A DNA stretch of 64,000 nucleotides. Source: Cercophora sp. LCS_1. Its lineage: Eukaryota > Ascomycota > Sordariomycetes > Sordariales > Lasiosphaeriaceae. Made by a program: the position numbers and the translations under genes. Of this stretch, positions 11,127 through 21,060 are shown one piece after another; positions within the stretch are counted from its first letter, which is position 1; each line of letters begins with the position of its first letter. Below the pieces are notes generated by a model, which was not told the DNA's origin, made no database searches, and worked only from the letters and a program-made list of their open reading frames with translations. The stretch covers positions 124,001 to 188,000 of the forward strand of contig JAPZLL010000013.1 of assembly GCA_036250225.1 (NCBI GenBank). Direction: 5' to 3'.

Positions 11127-11942
11127 ATGCAAATCCCCACCCTCACCATCGGACCCAACGGCCTGCACACGCACACCGTCGTCTTCCTGCACGGTCGCGG
11201 CGACAACGCGCGCCAATTTGCCGCATCACTCGCCGCATCGCGCGACTCGCGCGGTCGCACTCTCGCAGACGCCTTCCCCTCCTTCCGCTGGGTTTTCCCG
11301 CAAGCGCCAGAGCGAGAACTCGCCAGCTCCCCCGGCACAAAATGGCCACAGTGGTTCGACGTCTGGAACGTCTCCGACTTTGCCGACCGGGAAGACCTCC
11401 AAGCTGTCGGACTCCGCGAAGTCATCCCCGCCATTCAAGGCCTCCTGGCCGATGAAGCGACACTGCTAGACGGGCGGTGGGATCGTATCATCCTCGCCGG
11501 AATCAGCATGGGCGCGGCGACAAGCGTGCATGTCCTTTTCAATCTCGACATTCCGCCCGCGGGTGGAGGCAGACTTGCGGCGTTCCTGGGGTTTTCGTGT
11601 CGTTGCCCGTTCGCTGGAAGGGATCTGGCTGGGATGAGAAGCGCCCTTGGCTTGAAGGGCGCCCCGGGGCATGGTTATGTCCTTTGTAATACGCCGGCGT
11701 TGCTTGAGCATTGTGCGGATGACCCGCTTGTTTTGGTCAGGGATGGACAACGGCTACGGGACACGTTGAGGGGGTTTGGTATGCAGGTTGAGTGGAAGGA
11801 GTATCAAAGCGGGGGACATTGGTTCAATTCGCCAGATGGTATGGATGATGCCGTGGAGTTTCTGACCAGACATGTTCTTGGAGAGGCTGCGGGGAGTGTG
11901 ACGGAACTCCAGGCCCCGTCTGATGAGATGGACGTGGAATAG
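11127..11942 (+). CDS. Phospholipase/carboxylesterase (acyl-protein thioesterase-like), 271 aa
   Basis: Alpha/beta hydrolase of the phospholipase/carboxylesterase family (APT1/LYPLA-like), expected to hydrolyse short acyl esters or thioesters in the cytosol. The start is the ATG at 11127 (MQIPTLTIGPNG), since the upstream open frame to 11013 begins with TTG. The oxyanion-hole region is VVFLHGRGDNA (near residue 20). The nucleophile elbow is GISMGAA (Ser near residue 127). The acid is likely the Asp of CADDPLVLVRDG and the base the His of SGGHWF near the C-terminus; all are in the expected order. There is no signal peptide or membrane anchor. The only oddity is a short promoter: the upstream pseudogene ends 131 bp before this ATG. 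Confidence 0.88.
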   Translation: MQIPTLTIGPNGLHTHTVVFLHGRGDNARQFAASLAASRDSRGRTLADAFPSFRWVFPQAPERELASSPGTKWPQWFDVWNVSDFADREDLQAVGLREVIPAIQGLLADEATLLDGRWDRIILAGISMGAATSVHVLFNLDIPPAGGGRLAAFLGFSCRCPFAGRDLAGMRSALGLKGAPGHGYVLCNTPALLEHCADDPLVLVRDGQRLRDTLRGFGMQVEWKEYQSGGHWFNSPDGMDDAVEFLTRHVLGEAAGSVTELQAPSDEMDVE

Positions 11943-13182
11943 AAGACGACACTGAAAAGTCTTCTTAAAATCGGCTCTTGCGAGCAGGAACTCGGCAGCC
12001 TCCTAGGAACCAAATAGTGTTAGAAAGTGACAGAAACAACAAACAAAGCAAACATGAGATTAGGTTCAGGCGTTGTAACCTAGTTATCCCTGTCATAGAC
12101 TTTCAGTGAGCGCCAAGTAAATTTCAACATGGGCACTCACTCCCATCAAATCTGCCCACAACAACCAATGCTTGATGGCACCCATACACAAGCCCAACAA
12201 AGTCTATATCCACCCTCGACCGTTGACAAATATCTCACTGTGGTAATCTCCCCACACTAGCAACAAAGAAGAATGCGTGGTCCTTTTTGGTGCCCATACA
12301 CTGGCCCTATCCCAAAACTGACCCAGTGGTCGGGGCACCAGACACCTGCGCCACGGGACAGAGTAACATCACCATTCAAGGATTCAATAGTCTAAGGTAT
12401 TTGCCATCATGGGGAGATCTGAGCCCCCGTTGTCACCTGCCAAGATGCACACCGGCATTGCGTCATGACGGACGGGATACCGAGACAAGCAGAGCAAGGA
12501 CATCTTTGCTTAGGTTCGGCCGATGTCTTTCAAGGGTGTGTAAGTCTTCACCCTGACAGTTCAACCCAACAGTTCACCTTGCCCAACAGGCTCCCACCAT
12601 TGACAATATTCTAGAAGAGCCTTAGAACGAGGCAAAGCATTCTTAACGAGAGGCAGCCAAACACTTTCTTCGCCGACTTGCAACCTGCAATCAAGGCGGA
12701 GTTGATCACAACTTGTCCGCCAAGGCCCGGTTGAGCGACAGCAGCGATTCCTTCGAGGCAACGTCGACTTTACCCACCAGGCGATGGCCCAGCCTGCAGA
12801 GGTCTTGACATAGCCACCGCCAAGCCGCTTTGGACCAAGCCATCTAATACCACCGTGTAACCCAAACGCCAAACAGAATACCGTTGTCATGGCAGATGAT
12901 TTCCGCCCAGGATCCTACCACCCGCCTTTTTTCGCTGTACGCGTACGGGCCCTGTCGCCGCAATGAGCCGTGATTGGGTCGACCCCCTTTGCGGAATTCC
13001 GCTCTAACATCCTGAGGCGCAGTTGGTTACGAGAAAGGAAGGAAATTAGGGATGACGACCAGCCATTGTGCTGTCATTGTCGTCCCCGCAGCGCGACGTC
13101 TCGCATCGCAGGGTGGGAAAGTGGCCACTACGAGATGGGCGCCAAACCTAAAGTACCTACCCAAGCCCAGTCAAGATCCAGG

Positions 13183-13189
13183 ATAAAAG
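13183..13189 (+). promoter_or_regulatory. TATA-like element of the small secreted protein gene
   Basis: The sequence ATAAAAG lies 112 bp upstream of the ATG at 13301 and just before a pyrimidine-rich stretch, a usual arrangement for highly expressed fungal promoters. This is inference from position and sequence only. Confidence 0.35.
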
Positions 13190-13202
13190 GCAAGTCATAT
13201 CC

Positions 13203-13222
13203 CTCTCTCTCTCTCTCTCTCT
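13203..13222 (+). repeat. (CT)10 microsatellite in a promoter/5'UTR
   Basis: Ten perfect CT dinucleotides between the TATA-like element and the ATG at 13301. CT-rich stretches near transcription starts are common in filamentous fungi. The tract could also be length-polymorphic. Confidence 0.9.
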
Positions 13223-13300
13223 GACCATTGCCACAATCATCATCTCAGCTTCACAGATCCCAGCACGCAAACATCGCCGCAAACCCAAACAACCATTGCA

Positions 13301-13792
13301 ATGCACCTCCTCTCAACCCTCCTCGCCCTCGCCAGCACGGCCGTCGCCCTCCCCGCCTGCAGCAGTTCTCCCATTCCCCCCCCTCCTCCTCCTCCCCCAG
13401 AGCTCCACCCCTTCCTCTGCACCCCCTTCGCCACCTTCGCCGACAACTCAACCTCGGCCTCGCCCCTCGTCGGCGACTGCATCTCCTACCTCGAATTCCC
13501 CCCCAGCGATTTCGCCTACCACATGGATCACGACCTCCGCTTCAGCAACATTTTTTGGTACAAATCATGCATGATCGGCGCGCGGGTCATTGGCCACACC
13601 CCCGAGGACACGCCCGACTGGCGCGGTACCTTGAGCGGGACGGATCTGTATTATCTGCTCGGCAACGTGACGCAGGGCAAGGCGGCCGAGGACCACATCG
13701 AGGGCCATGGAACGGTTACCTGCGGAGGAACGAGGGAGGTGGAGTGGGCGATTTATGAGCCGAGGAATTCGCCTTTTGCGCCGGGCGAGTAA
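13301..13792 (+). CDS. Small secreted protein (163 aa), effector-like size, function unknown
   Basis: A signal peptide is clear (MHLLSTLLALASTAVALPA, cleavage near residue 17-19). A run of eight prolines follows (about 25-32), then a mature domain of about 130 residues with five cysteines (one at the mature N-terminus, then LC, DC, SC, TC). Two N-glycosylation sequons are present (DNST, GNVT). I recognise no domain; the Cys spacing is not clearly Ecp2/Hce2. Size, secretion and cysteines fit candidate effectors or small wall-associated proteins, but plant interaction cannot be inferred from sequence. There are no introns. The odd cysteine count leaves one unpaired or makes dimerisation possible. 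Confidence 0.75.
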   Translation: MHLLSTLLALASTAVALPACSSSPIPPPPPPPPELHPFLCTPFATFADNSTSASPLVGDCISYLEFPPSDFAYHMDHDLRFSNIFWYKSCMIGARVIGHTPEDTPDWRGTLSGTDLYYLLGNVTQGKAAEDHIEGHGTVTCGGTREVEWAIYEPRNSPFAPGE

Positions 13793-14590
13793 ATTAGGAG
13801 ATATTGTGAATTGGGAATTGGTGGGGTAGAAGGGGGAGGAAGGGGCGTCACCGGGGTGCAAGTTTGGAAGGATTTGGTTGACTGATGTTGATGCATGAAT
13901 TGGTGTTGAAACTTTCTTTCGTGGTACATATTTGTGGATCTGTTACTTAAACCAAGGTAGCAATGTAAAAAAAAAAAAAAAAAAAGCTTGTCTTGGACGT
14001 TGCTGCAGGAGGATGTGTGCTGCAGAAGGATCACAGTGCTTTTGTTTGTGGTGTGACTTTTCCCACCGCACGATACTACCCCAAGGGAGGCCTCCGGTTG
14101 ATGTCGAGGGAAAGTGACAGGGAATGGATTGCATCATGTCGTTGCGGAACTGGGGAATAGATGGCAGTGATGTGAGATCGAGGAAGATTGAGAGGCGCTA
14201 CAGTTTTGGAGGTAGATCAATATCCATAAGAGGCCCGGCATTGTGGAAACGTGAAAAGAAAATAAACACACAATAGACAATTGGGAGAAATATCCAGCTC
14301 ATGAATTTGCAATTAGTACTATCTGCTGGCATATATACCATAGCCATGTCCATATCCATATCTCATGCAACATTTTGGCCCGCGATAATCCCAAAACCCA
14401 AAACAGCGACTTCGCGCCGTAAGTCAAGCCGGAATACCCCCAAACGCCGTGCTGAAATCAATATAAACAATGCCCTATTACCCTAAGACCCTCGACAATC
14501 CGTTCTATTAAACCGTGTGTCTCTGTCCGAATGATCATCGTGTCATGACCCCGATCACAAATGCAAGCCACGTCCCTTGTATCGGATACT
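13793..14590. other. Convergent intergenic region, no gene seen
   Basis: The 3' flanks of the small secreted protein gene (+) and the RING gene (-) meet here. Only the A19 tract stands out. Short frames such as 14301-14486 are not recognisable. Confidence 0.4.
13967..13985 (+). repeat. A19 homopolymer downstream of the small secreted protein gene
   Basis: Nineteen consecutive A residues 175 nt after the stop codon at 13792. It could be a simple slippage tract or mark an inserted processed 3' end, but no retroposon body or target-site duplication is visible. Confidence 0.85.
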
Positions 14591-15751
14591 TCATGAGCAA
14601 TCCTGGGTGGTTGGCGCATGCTGATGTGGCTGATCTTGCTGGAACTGGGCCTCCTTCCCAGGCTTCGCCATCTCTGGCTCGATCGACCGCCGACAGACCG
14701 GGCATGTGTTGTGCTGCTTCAGCCAAGGGGTGACACACTCGCCATGGAAAAAGTGGCTGCACGGAAGAACGGATGCCTTTTCGCCGGCCGACATTTCATC
14801 CACGCAAATTACGCACCGCGTCTTAGCCTCGCCGCCAAGCATCTTCTCGTCCAGCTCCTTGACCTCAAGCTTGTCAATGGCAGCCTGCGAGGCAGGAGGA
14901 GCGCCCCCGGGCCCGTTGGCCTCCCTTAGATGCGTGATGATGCGGTCAAGTGCCTCTTGCGAGTAGACGGCATCGCCAAATGCCGCGTTTGCTGGGTTGA
15001 GTCCTGCAATCGAACCGAGCAAAAGCTCGAGCCAGGAAACGGGCGTGTGCATCCGGTTGCCGTTGGGTGCTGCATTCTGCGGTTGTGACTGTGGCTGTGT
15101 CTCTGCCGGGGGTGTCTGCTGCTCGGCGCTTTGGCCCTCCTGGTCTTGGGTCGGCGACCCGTTCGACTCGGCGGATGCAGCAGCCGCGGGCTGCGGGACA
15201 CGTCGGTGTACCAAAGGGATCATGGGCGGCATGATGTTCATGCTGAAAAAGGTAGTGACCGGTGGCCCCCGGGGCCCGGCAGCGTCCGTCGGCGGGACAT
15301 GCGTGTCGTTGACGACAGTGGTGAAGAAAGTGACAGCTGGAGGGGGAAAGACGAAGAAAAACTCCTGCCGAAGACCGTTGCCGTTGCCGTTTCCGGGTTG
15401 CTGAGTTGTGCCGGAGGCTTGCGAAGAAGCATTCGCATCCTGAGGGTCAGACGACGGCGCGCTTGCCGGCACATCCGTCATTTCATGGTCGGGGGCGCTT
15501 GCAGGCGTGGTCGTGGGTTGAGAGTCGGTATTCCCAGGGTTAGGGGTAGCCGCCGGGTGAGGGTTGTGAAAGTGGCGGGGATCATCGTCGGGCGTGACCT
15601 GCGACTGTGTTAGCTGCTGCGTTGCCGAAACTAGAGGAGAGGACTCGCGGACGATTTCTGTTGTTGCGCTGTGGCACTGAGGGCACTCAATCTCATCGGA
15701 ATCGCGCTGCCATTGATGGTGGCAGGCGTGGCAATACATGGAGTCGGCCAT
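14591..15751 (-). CDS. RING-H2 E3 ubiquitin ligase, RNF126/RNF115-like, 386 aa
   Basis: The ATG at 15751 is chosen because MADSMYCHACHHQW opens directly into the N-terminal zinc ribbon (CHAC near residues 7-10, CPQC near 24-27), the substrate or ubiquitin-binding finger of RNF126/115/BCA2 proteins. The longer upstream frame is low quality. A long disordered centre rich in Gln, Pro, Ser and Thr follows. The RING-H2 domain lies near residues 310-355: CVIC...CSHFFHGEC...WLKQHNTCPVC, with all eight Zn ligands (C3H2C3) visible. Predicted role: cytosolic E3 ligase in protein quality control or trafficking. It is a single exon and a divergent neighbour of the PPxY/Cys-repeat gene, though 1.4 kb apart. 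Confidence 0.9.
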   Translation of the reverse strand: MADSMYCHACHHQWQRDSDEIECPQCHSATTEIVRESSPLVSATQQLTQSQVTPDDDPRHFHNPHPAATPNPGNTDSQPTTTPASAPDHEMTDVPASAPSSDPQDANASSQASGTTQQPGNGNGNGLRQEFFFVFPPPAVTFFTTVVNDTHVPPTDAAGPRGPPVTTFFSMNIMPPMIPLVHRRVPQPAAAASAESNGSPTQDQEGQSAEQQTPPAETQPQSQPQNAAPNGNRMHTPVSWLELLLGSIAGLNPANAAFGDAVYSQEALDRIITHLREANGPGGAPPASQAAIDKLEVKELDEKMLGGEAKTRCVICVDEMSAGEKASVLPCSHFFHGECVTPWLKQHNTCPVCRRSIEPEMAKPGKEAQFQQDQPHQHAPTTQDCS

Positions 15752-17132
15752 GTTGGCGTGATGTGTGATGATGCTTGATGAGTAAGCAGTGCTCGGTGAT
15801 GTTAGGGTTGTAAGATGATCTGATTGCTTGCTCGGCCAGCCGATTGCAAAATGGCCACAGTATGGTTGACTGCGATTGTTTACAAGCTGGAAATGTTGAA
15901 AGATGGAAAGAGACGAAGGCACACGCATTTCGCCATGTTTAGCAAGCTGGTGATTTATCAGGATGGAAGCCATGGCCAATGCGTGACGTCGACAGGTTTC
16001 TGGAAGTTGCGATGTCCGGAGTCCGCCTTCCAGACGGTGCTGTGGGGCAGCCGGGACCAATCACCTGGAGGGTCAGCCAGCCACGGGGATGCGACGAACA
16101 CATGGCACAAATCTGCGAAAACATTCCGGGCTCCAGAGGGCAGACACACGGCCACGGCCGTCAATCGGACGAGTATATCGTCAAATTGGGCAGACGAGAC
16201 GGCTGAGACTGCCACGACATCGGCTGTTTCGTGATCGCCGACGTCCGCGGGCCCGCTCCGAAATCAGGGGACGGTGGCGGGCTCGCGCACCCCGGACCCC
16301 GTCGCCAACACCAGGAAGCTCCCGGCGCCTATCCTCCGACTGCTATAGCATAATTATTGCCCGCTCCGAAAAATCTGAACCTGTATGGTAATCGTCCGAA
16401 GCAAGGAGTGAAGAAGGGCACCTTGCGCGTCTTATCTTCTGGCGGGGTTAGGGTTCCTCGCGCAAAGAAAGTCCAACCACGCTGCACGAAATCCTCGACG
16501 AACACAACTGATGTGAGTCTTGACACGTCCCAAGAACAGTCCTCTCACTTTCATGCACTTGTTAGAAAATGCATAAAACTTTCATGTTTGTCATTATAGA
16601 TGCATTTCACATTTTAATTCTCAGTTTCGCGCGCCAGAAAGGGTATTGCACAGGGCAGGCGTCCGCGTCCTCCAGTGCCGCCGCCGATTCTGTGGAGTGT
16701 GCGACCATGACAGCTTCCATGTGGCGACCAGATTGCCTACCTTGGTTCCCTCCGTCGCCTTGAGGCCTTGAGCAATGACACACGCTCCATGATTTAAATC
16801 CCTCTCGTTCGCTGTGTTGCTAGCATTGACGCGTTCTCCGGGGCGGCCTCTCGGTGGGATGACGAATCCAGTGTGGGCTCGGATCCAATCCGACGTGCAG
16901 CTCACATCACCTGGAAAGCCACGAGCCAGTCACAAGTGGGCACCAGTAACGCTCATTCGGCGATTGCCATGTCGACTGACAAGTTAGAATAAGACGGCTA
17001 CAAAAACCCCGCCCTCAATCGTCAGGCCATTATCTCTCGCAGCACAACACGTACATCGTTCTGTGACACAGCATCTCGTTTTGACTTGACATCAGCCCTT
17101 CAATCAACAGTCTCATCGACCCGAGCCTCAAG
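15752..17132. other. Divergent intergenic region, no gene seen
   Basis: Promoter space of the RING gene (-) and the Cys-repeat gene (+). Several 60-136 codon frames occur on both strands but none has recognisable content or splice-compatible partners. Confidence 0.4.
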
Positions 17133-17678
17133 ATGGATCCCAAAACGACAGCAGCGATGGGTAGCATCACTCCTAACTACACCAGCGGGCATCGCCAGAC
17201 GATAGCAATCGAGGAGGAACCCATCCCCGATGCGCCACCTTCGTACGAAGCGTCTGTCTCCCCAACTCGCAGCCACGGCGCCGCCATCTTCACACCAGCC
17301 ACCACCACCAGACCGAACACAGCGTCAACCTCGTCGCGCAGCTCCACCCATTCCCGAGAACCACTACAGTGCGTCGATCGAGAGCAGTACTCGAGTCACC
17401 AACCGATGAGATACGTGTACAAGCTCGATGACAAGACCAAGGCAGCTCTTGAAAAAAGCCCAGGGTGCTGCTTCAGCACGAGGGGTGGTTGTTGCTTCAG
17501 CGACATGGGCGGCTGCTGCTGTTCGTCCAATGCGGGCTGTTGTTTTAGCAGCAACGCCGGATGCTGTTTCAGCGACAACGCAGGCTGTTTTTTCAGTGAT
17601 AATGGCGGAGCATTCTGTTCGAACAACGGGGGTGCTTGTTGTTCCGATCCCGGGCCCGGGAATGTGCACCGATTCTGA
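17133..17678 (+). CDS. PPxY-motif protein with eight tandem Cys-rich octapeptides, 181 aa
   Basis: The ATG at 17133 opens a single exon. Residues 1-100 are polar and probably disordered, with a PPSY motif at 35-38 (a PPxY ligand for WW domains such as those of Rsp5/NEDD4 ligases) and a Ser/Thr-rich stretch at 53-75. Residues 111-174 are eight adjacent 8-residue units of the pattern G-C-C-F-S-x-x-G/A (GCCFSTRG, GCCFSDMG, GCCCSSNA, GCCFSSNA, GCCFSDNA, GCFFSDNG, GAFCSNNG, GACCSDPG), with 15 Cys in 64 residues. There is no signal peptide, so disulfide-stabilised secretion is unlikely. Known analogues suggest either S-palmitoylated membrane attachment (as in CYSTM-like proteins) or metal binding. 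The combination suggests a membrane-tethered ubiquitin-ligase adaptor; this is inference. I recognise no named family. Confidence 0.8.
   Translation: MDPKTTAAMGSITPNYTSGHRQTIAIEEEPIPDAPPSYEASVSPTRSHGAAIFTPATTTRPNTASTSSRSSTHSREPLQCVDREQYSSHQPMRYVYKLDDKTKAALEKSPGCCFSTRGGCCFSDMGGCCCSSNAGCCFSSNAGCCFSDNAGCFFSDNGGAFCSNNGGACCSDPGPGNVHRF
17463..17654 (+). repeat. Eight in-frame 24-bp repeats encoding Cys-rich octapeptides
   Basis: 192 bp = 8 x 24 bp inside the PPxY protein gene. The nucleotide copies have diverged at third positions and variable residues while the G-C-C-F-S core is kept in the first five units. This suggests selection on the peptide rather than recent slippage. The last three units are degenerate (one or two Cys). 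Confidence 0.85.
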
Positions 17679-17960
17679 GGATTGTCAAGCTGACTTTGTT
17701 CGTGTCAACTGTTTTCTTCTCCTCCTCTGTACAACGACATTACCCACTCTTTTGCGCCATATCACCTCCGGCCCCGACGATGCCGAGTCGTAGTCGACCA
17801 AGGCTTAGCCAAGCCCATTTCCGTCATTGTGGGGCTTGTGTCAACCAAGGCATCGACCCAGGCTTGCCACCATTGTTTCCGGCGACCCGGTGCAGTCCAG
17901 CCCAAATATATCGCATGTCAGCTACAGCACCGTCAATCAGCTCATCTCGGTCATTTGATC

Positions 17961-18883
17961 ATGATGGAGAAACGCAAAGACGAAAAGACCCGAACGCGGG
18001 ACCCCAACACACCCACGGTGCGAATGATGGTCCTCGAGACAGATGAGCCACATCGAGAGACCCAGAGCCGTCGAGGCACCTTTGGCGAGATCCTCCACAA
18101 ACACTTTGCAGATGCCGGCGAGGCCCGCGACCCTCCCTTGGGAATCGAAACGGACAGACGCTTCATCATTCCCGAAAAAGGGGGCGCGATGCCCAAGTAC
18201 GACGAGTTTGAGCACTGTCACGCCCTGCTCATCACGGGCAGCATGTATGACGCGCATGGAAACGACCCCTGGATTCTAGAACTGCTCGATTTGCTCAAGA
18301 GTAAGCCATCATCCGCTTCAATGCGGCCGAGGGTGCTTTTCTGACACCGGCTCCAGGACTGTGGGCACACCACCCTAACATGCACTTCTCAGGCGTCTGT
18401 TTCGGTCATCAACTCCTCTGCCGCATGCTCGGTGCTACGGTTGCCCCTTCACCATCCAAGGAGTGGGAGTTGGGCCACAGCAAGGTATCCCTTAACGACG
18501 TGGGCAAGAAGCTCTTTCGCACCGACGACGATCACATCTATCTGCATCAAATGCACCAGGATCGTGTCATCTCACCGCCTACACCGGAGTCGGCAAAGGG
18601 GTTGTTGGCGCCCGATGCAAAGGTTGAAGTCTGGGGACATAGCGACCACACTGCCGTGCAGGGCGTGTATATCCGAGGCCGCTCGTTCACGACGCAGGCG
18701 CATCTGGCTTTTGACGAAGGAATGGTCAAGCGACAGATTGAGATGCGGGTGGAAAGCGGGAGCATTAAGGATCTGGACCATGCCAATCAGGCAGCTGAGA
18801 CGGCGGGTTTAGAGCACGATGGAGACGCTGTCGCTGCGGCGATTCTGAGGTTCTTTCACGATGAGGACGACGGAATTGAGTGA
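17961..18883 (+). CDS. Class I glutamine amidotransferase-like protein, 288 aa, two exons
   Basis: Exons are 17961-18300 and 18357-18883; the 56-nt intron has GTAAG, CTGAC and CCAG and restores an unbroken 288-codon frame. The GATase nucleophile elbow is GVCFGHQ with Cys near residue 128. It is preceded by HALLITGSMYDAHGNDPWI, the oxyanion-strand region of stand-alone fungal class I amidotransferases (GMP-synthase-like domain). The catalytic His lies in TTQAHLAFDEG. The glutamate that normally follows two residues later (H-P-E) is replaced by Ala (H-L-A), so the triad is incomplete or uses a nearby Asp/Glu. No synthase domain is attached; the substrate is unknown. An alternative start is the Met-Met pair at residue 22-23, just before VLETDEP. 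Confidence 0.87.
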
Positions 18884-19351
18884 AAAGGTTACTATGCCAG
18901 CTCTTATCAATACCATAGACCCATGCGATGATCTCACTACCACCCAAGACGGTATGACAAGGAATGTATAAATTGCTGGTGAATACCCGCTGTTCGGAGC
19001 AGCGTGCGGCTCAGTCCAAACGGGTAGGTCGATAAATCCACCTGCCCATTTAGCCAGAGATAATAACCAAACCACTGCTGGGATCCATACGTTCAAGCAT
19101 CCTTGCCATGTCGCCATTTAAAGGCCATCTACCGATCCTGCATGGGGCTTACATGGTTTGCATTCGCGCCAATTTGTCGAGTGGCGCCGCGCACCGCTGT
19201 GCCCTTGATTGACATACCCTCAATTGTTTCCAGTAACACAGCAAGAAAGAATTGAACCCTTCATTATCGGTTGTCTTTCAACGATTCTCCTTATTCGCCG
19301 CCAAGACCTCACCGCTTTCACCTCCTTTCAAAACACCCCCAACCACCCAAA
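18884..19351. other. Intergenic region, no gene seen
   Basis: Terminator of the amidotransferase-like gene and promoter of the aminopeptidase gene. A pyrimidine-rich stretch with CCACCCAAA precedes the ATG at 19352. Confidence 0.4.
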
Positions 19352-21060
19352 ATGAGGCTACTGTGCGCATTATCTCTCCTCCTGGTCTCAACAACCACAG
19401 CCCAAAAATTAACCCCGCAAGACCTCGTCGCAGCCGTAAGCGTAGACCGCCTCCGCAACACCCTCACGTCCCTCGACGCAATCGCCAAAACACACGGTGG
19501 TAACCGCGCCTTCGACACACCAGGCTACAACGCCTCCCTCGATTTCATTTTATCTCATACCAATCGCCTCTCGTCCAAATTCGACACCCATCTCCATCGG
19601 TTCACCGCGCCGCAGTACACCCTTTTCAACAAGTCCCTGACGGGTCCTGATGGTAAAGAAGTCTTTGCAGCGGTTCCGTATTTTGGACCACCTACGCCAT
19701 TGCCGGATGGGATTACGGGGTTGTTGGTGAATACGCCTGTTGATGATGAGCGGGGGAGTATGTGTTTGGAGGAGCAGTGGGTCGGCGTGGAGGCGAAGGG
19801 AAGGATTGCGTTGGTTAAACGGGGGTTGTGTCCTTTTGCGCAGAAGCTTGAGTTGGCGAAGAAACATGGTGCTTTAGGTATGTTGTTCCTGATGAAAGGG
19901 TTGGGGACAGAGTTGAAGGGGTGTGTGGCAGGGGTGTGCCACAGATGGGGTGTTACAGAGAGGTTGGTGACCAAAGGATGTCCCAAACGATGTTCCAACT
20001 GATGGTTTCAGACAAGCGGTGTGGTCCAAGACGTATCCTTGACTGACAACAAACAGCCGTGATAGTCTACAACAACAACCCAGGCAACGACTTTCTCAAC
20101 ATCGGGCTCGGCAGCGACAGCGACAAGGCAATCCCCATTGTCATCATCTCCTTTGGTGACGCACAACCCTGGATCTCCAGTCTCAATGCAGGCGAGGATG
20201 TCAAAGTCACGCTCATCATCAACGCGGTCAGCGAAAACAGACCATCGTGGAATATCATTTCCCAAACCAAAGCAGGCGACGCAAACAAGGTCATCATGCT
20301 CGGTGCCCATCTTGATTCGGTTGTCCAAGGGCCGGGTATCAACGATGACGGCTCAGGGTCAGCGCTCGTCCTCGAACTGATGGAAATCATCTCCCAATAC
20401 GACGACTTTCCCCACGCGGTACGGTTCGGATGGTGGGGAAACGAAGAGGGCGGCCTCGTCGGGTCAACAGCCTATGTCGACGACCTTGCGAAGGACGAAA
20501 AGGAGCTGGACAAGATCAAGCTCTACTTCAACTATGATATGGTTGGGTCAATGGTGCCCAGTTATTATGTGGCGCGGTCGCAAAACGGAGGGAATACCAC
20601 GCAGTACATGGGCGACGTGATCAAAGCGGAGGGGGCGACGCCGCTGTTTACGTACGTCATCCCCCCATGTCCATCACGCAGTGATGCTAACAGAGAAAAC
20701 AGGGAATACGGAGACCCAAACGACCCAAGCCAATCCGGGAACTCGGACTACTACGCCTTCATCCGCTCCGGCATCCCCATCGCTTCCATCCACACCGGCG
20801 GCGGCGACCCTGCCGACGTGTGCTACCACCAGGCGTGCGACACGATTGACAATATCAACTGGGACGCCATGAGAATTTCTACGAAAGCAGCGGCGAGTGG
20901 GTTGGGTGTGTTGATCAACTCGCTGGACGGGGTTCCTCCTCGCACGATCCGAAAGCGCAGTGACAGACAATATGTCATGCAGACCAGGGACACACACGGA
21001 ACGGCGACATGTTCGCATGCAGGCGTGCACAAGCATCATTACATGCGGTCGCTGTCTTAG
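19352..21060 (+). CDS. Secreted M28 metallo-aminopeptidase with PA domain (aminopeptidase Y/Lap2-like), 492 aa
   Basis: Exons are 19352-19877, 20057-20651 and 20703-21060; introns are 179 and 51 nt, and the second is a multiple of three. A signal peptide (MRLLCALSLLLVSTTTAQ) is followed by a pro-region, then a PA (protease-associated) domain split by intron 1 (around residues 110-220). The M28 catalytic domain shows the expected two-zinc ligands in order: GAHLDSV (His near 260), INDDGSG (Asp near 272), GNEEGG (catalytic and Zn Glu), NYDMVGS (Asp) and CYHQACD (His). The product should release N-terminal residues from peptides outside the cell. The C-terminal 35 residues after VPPRTIRKR are His/Cys-rich and not typical of the family. 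Start choice is set by the signal peptide. Confidence 0.92.

Larger units (their letters stand above)
11943..13300. other. Intergenic region, no gene seen
   Basis: About 1.36 kb without convincing coding sequence. Open frames at 12287-12556 and 12561-12890 encode unrecognisable Trp/Arg-rich sequence. The distal end is the promoter of the small secreted protein (TATA-like element and CT tract listed separately). Confidence 0.4.
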
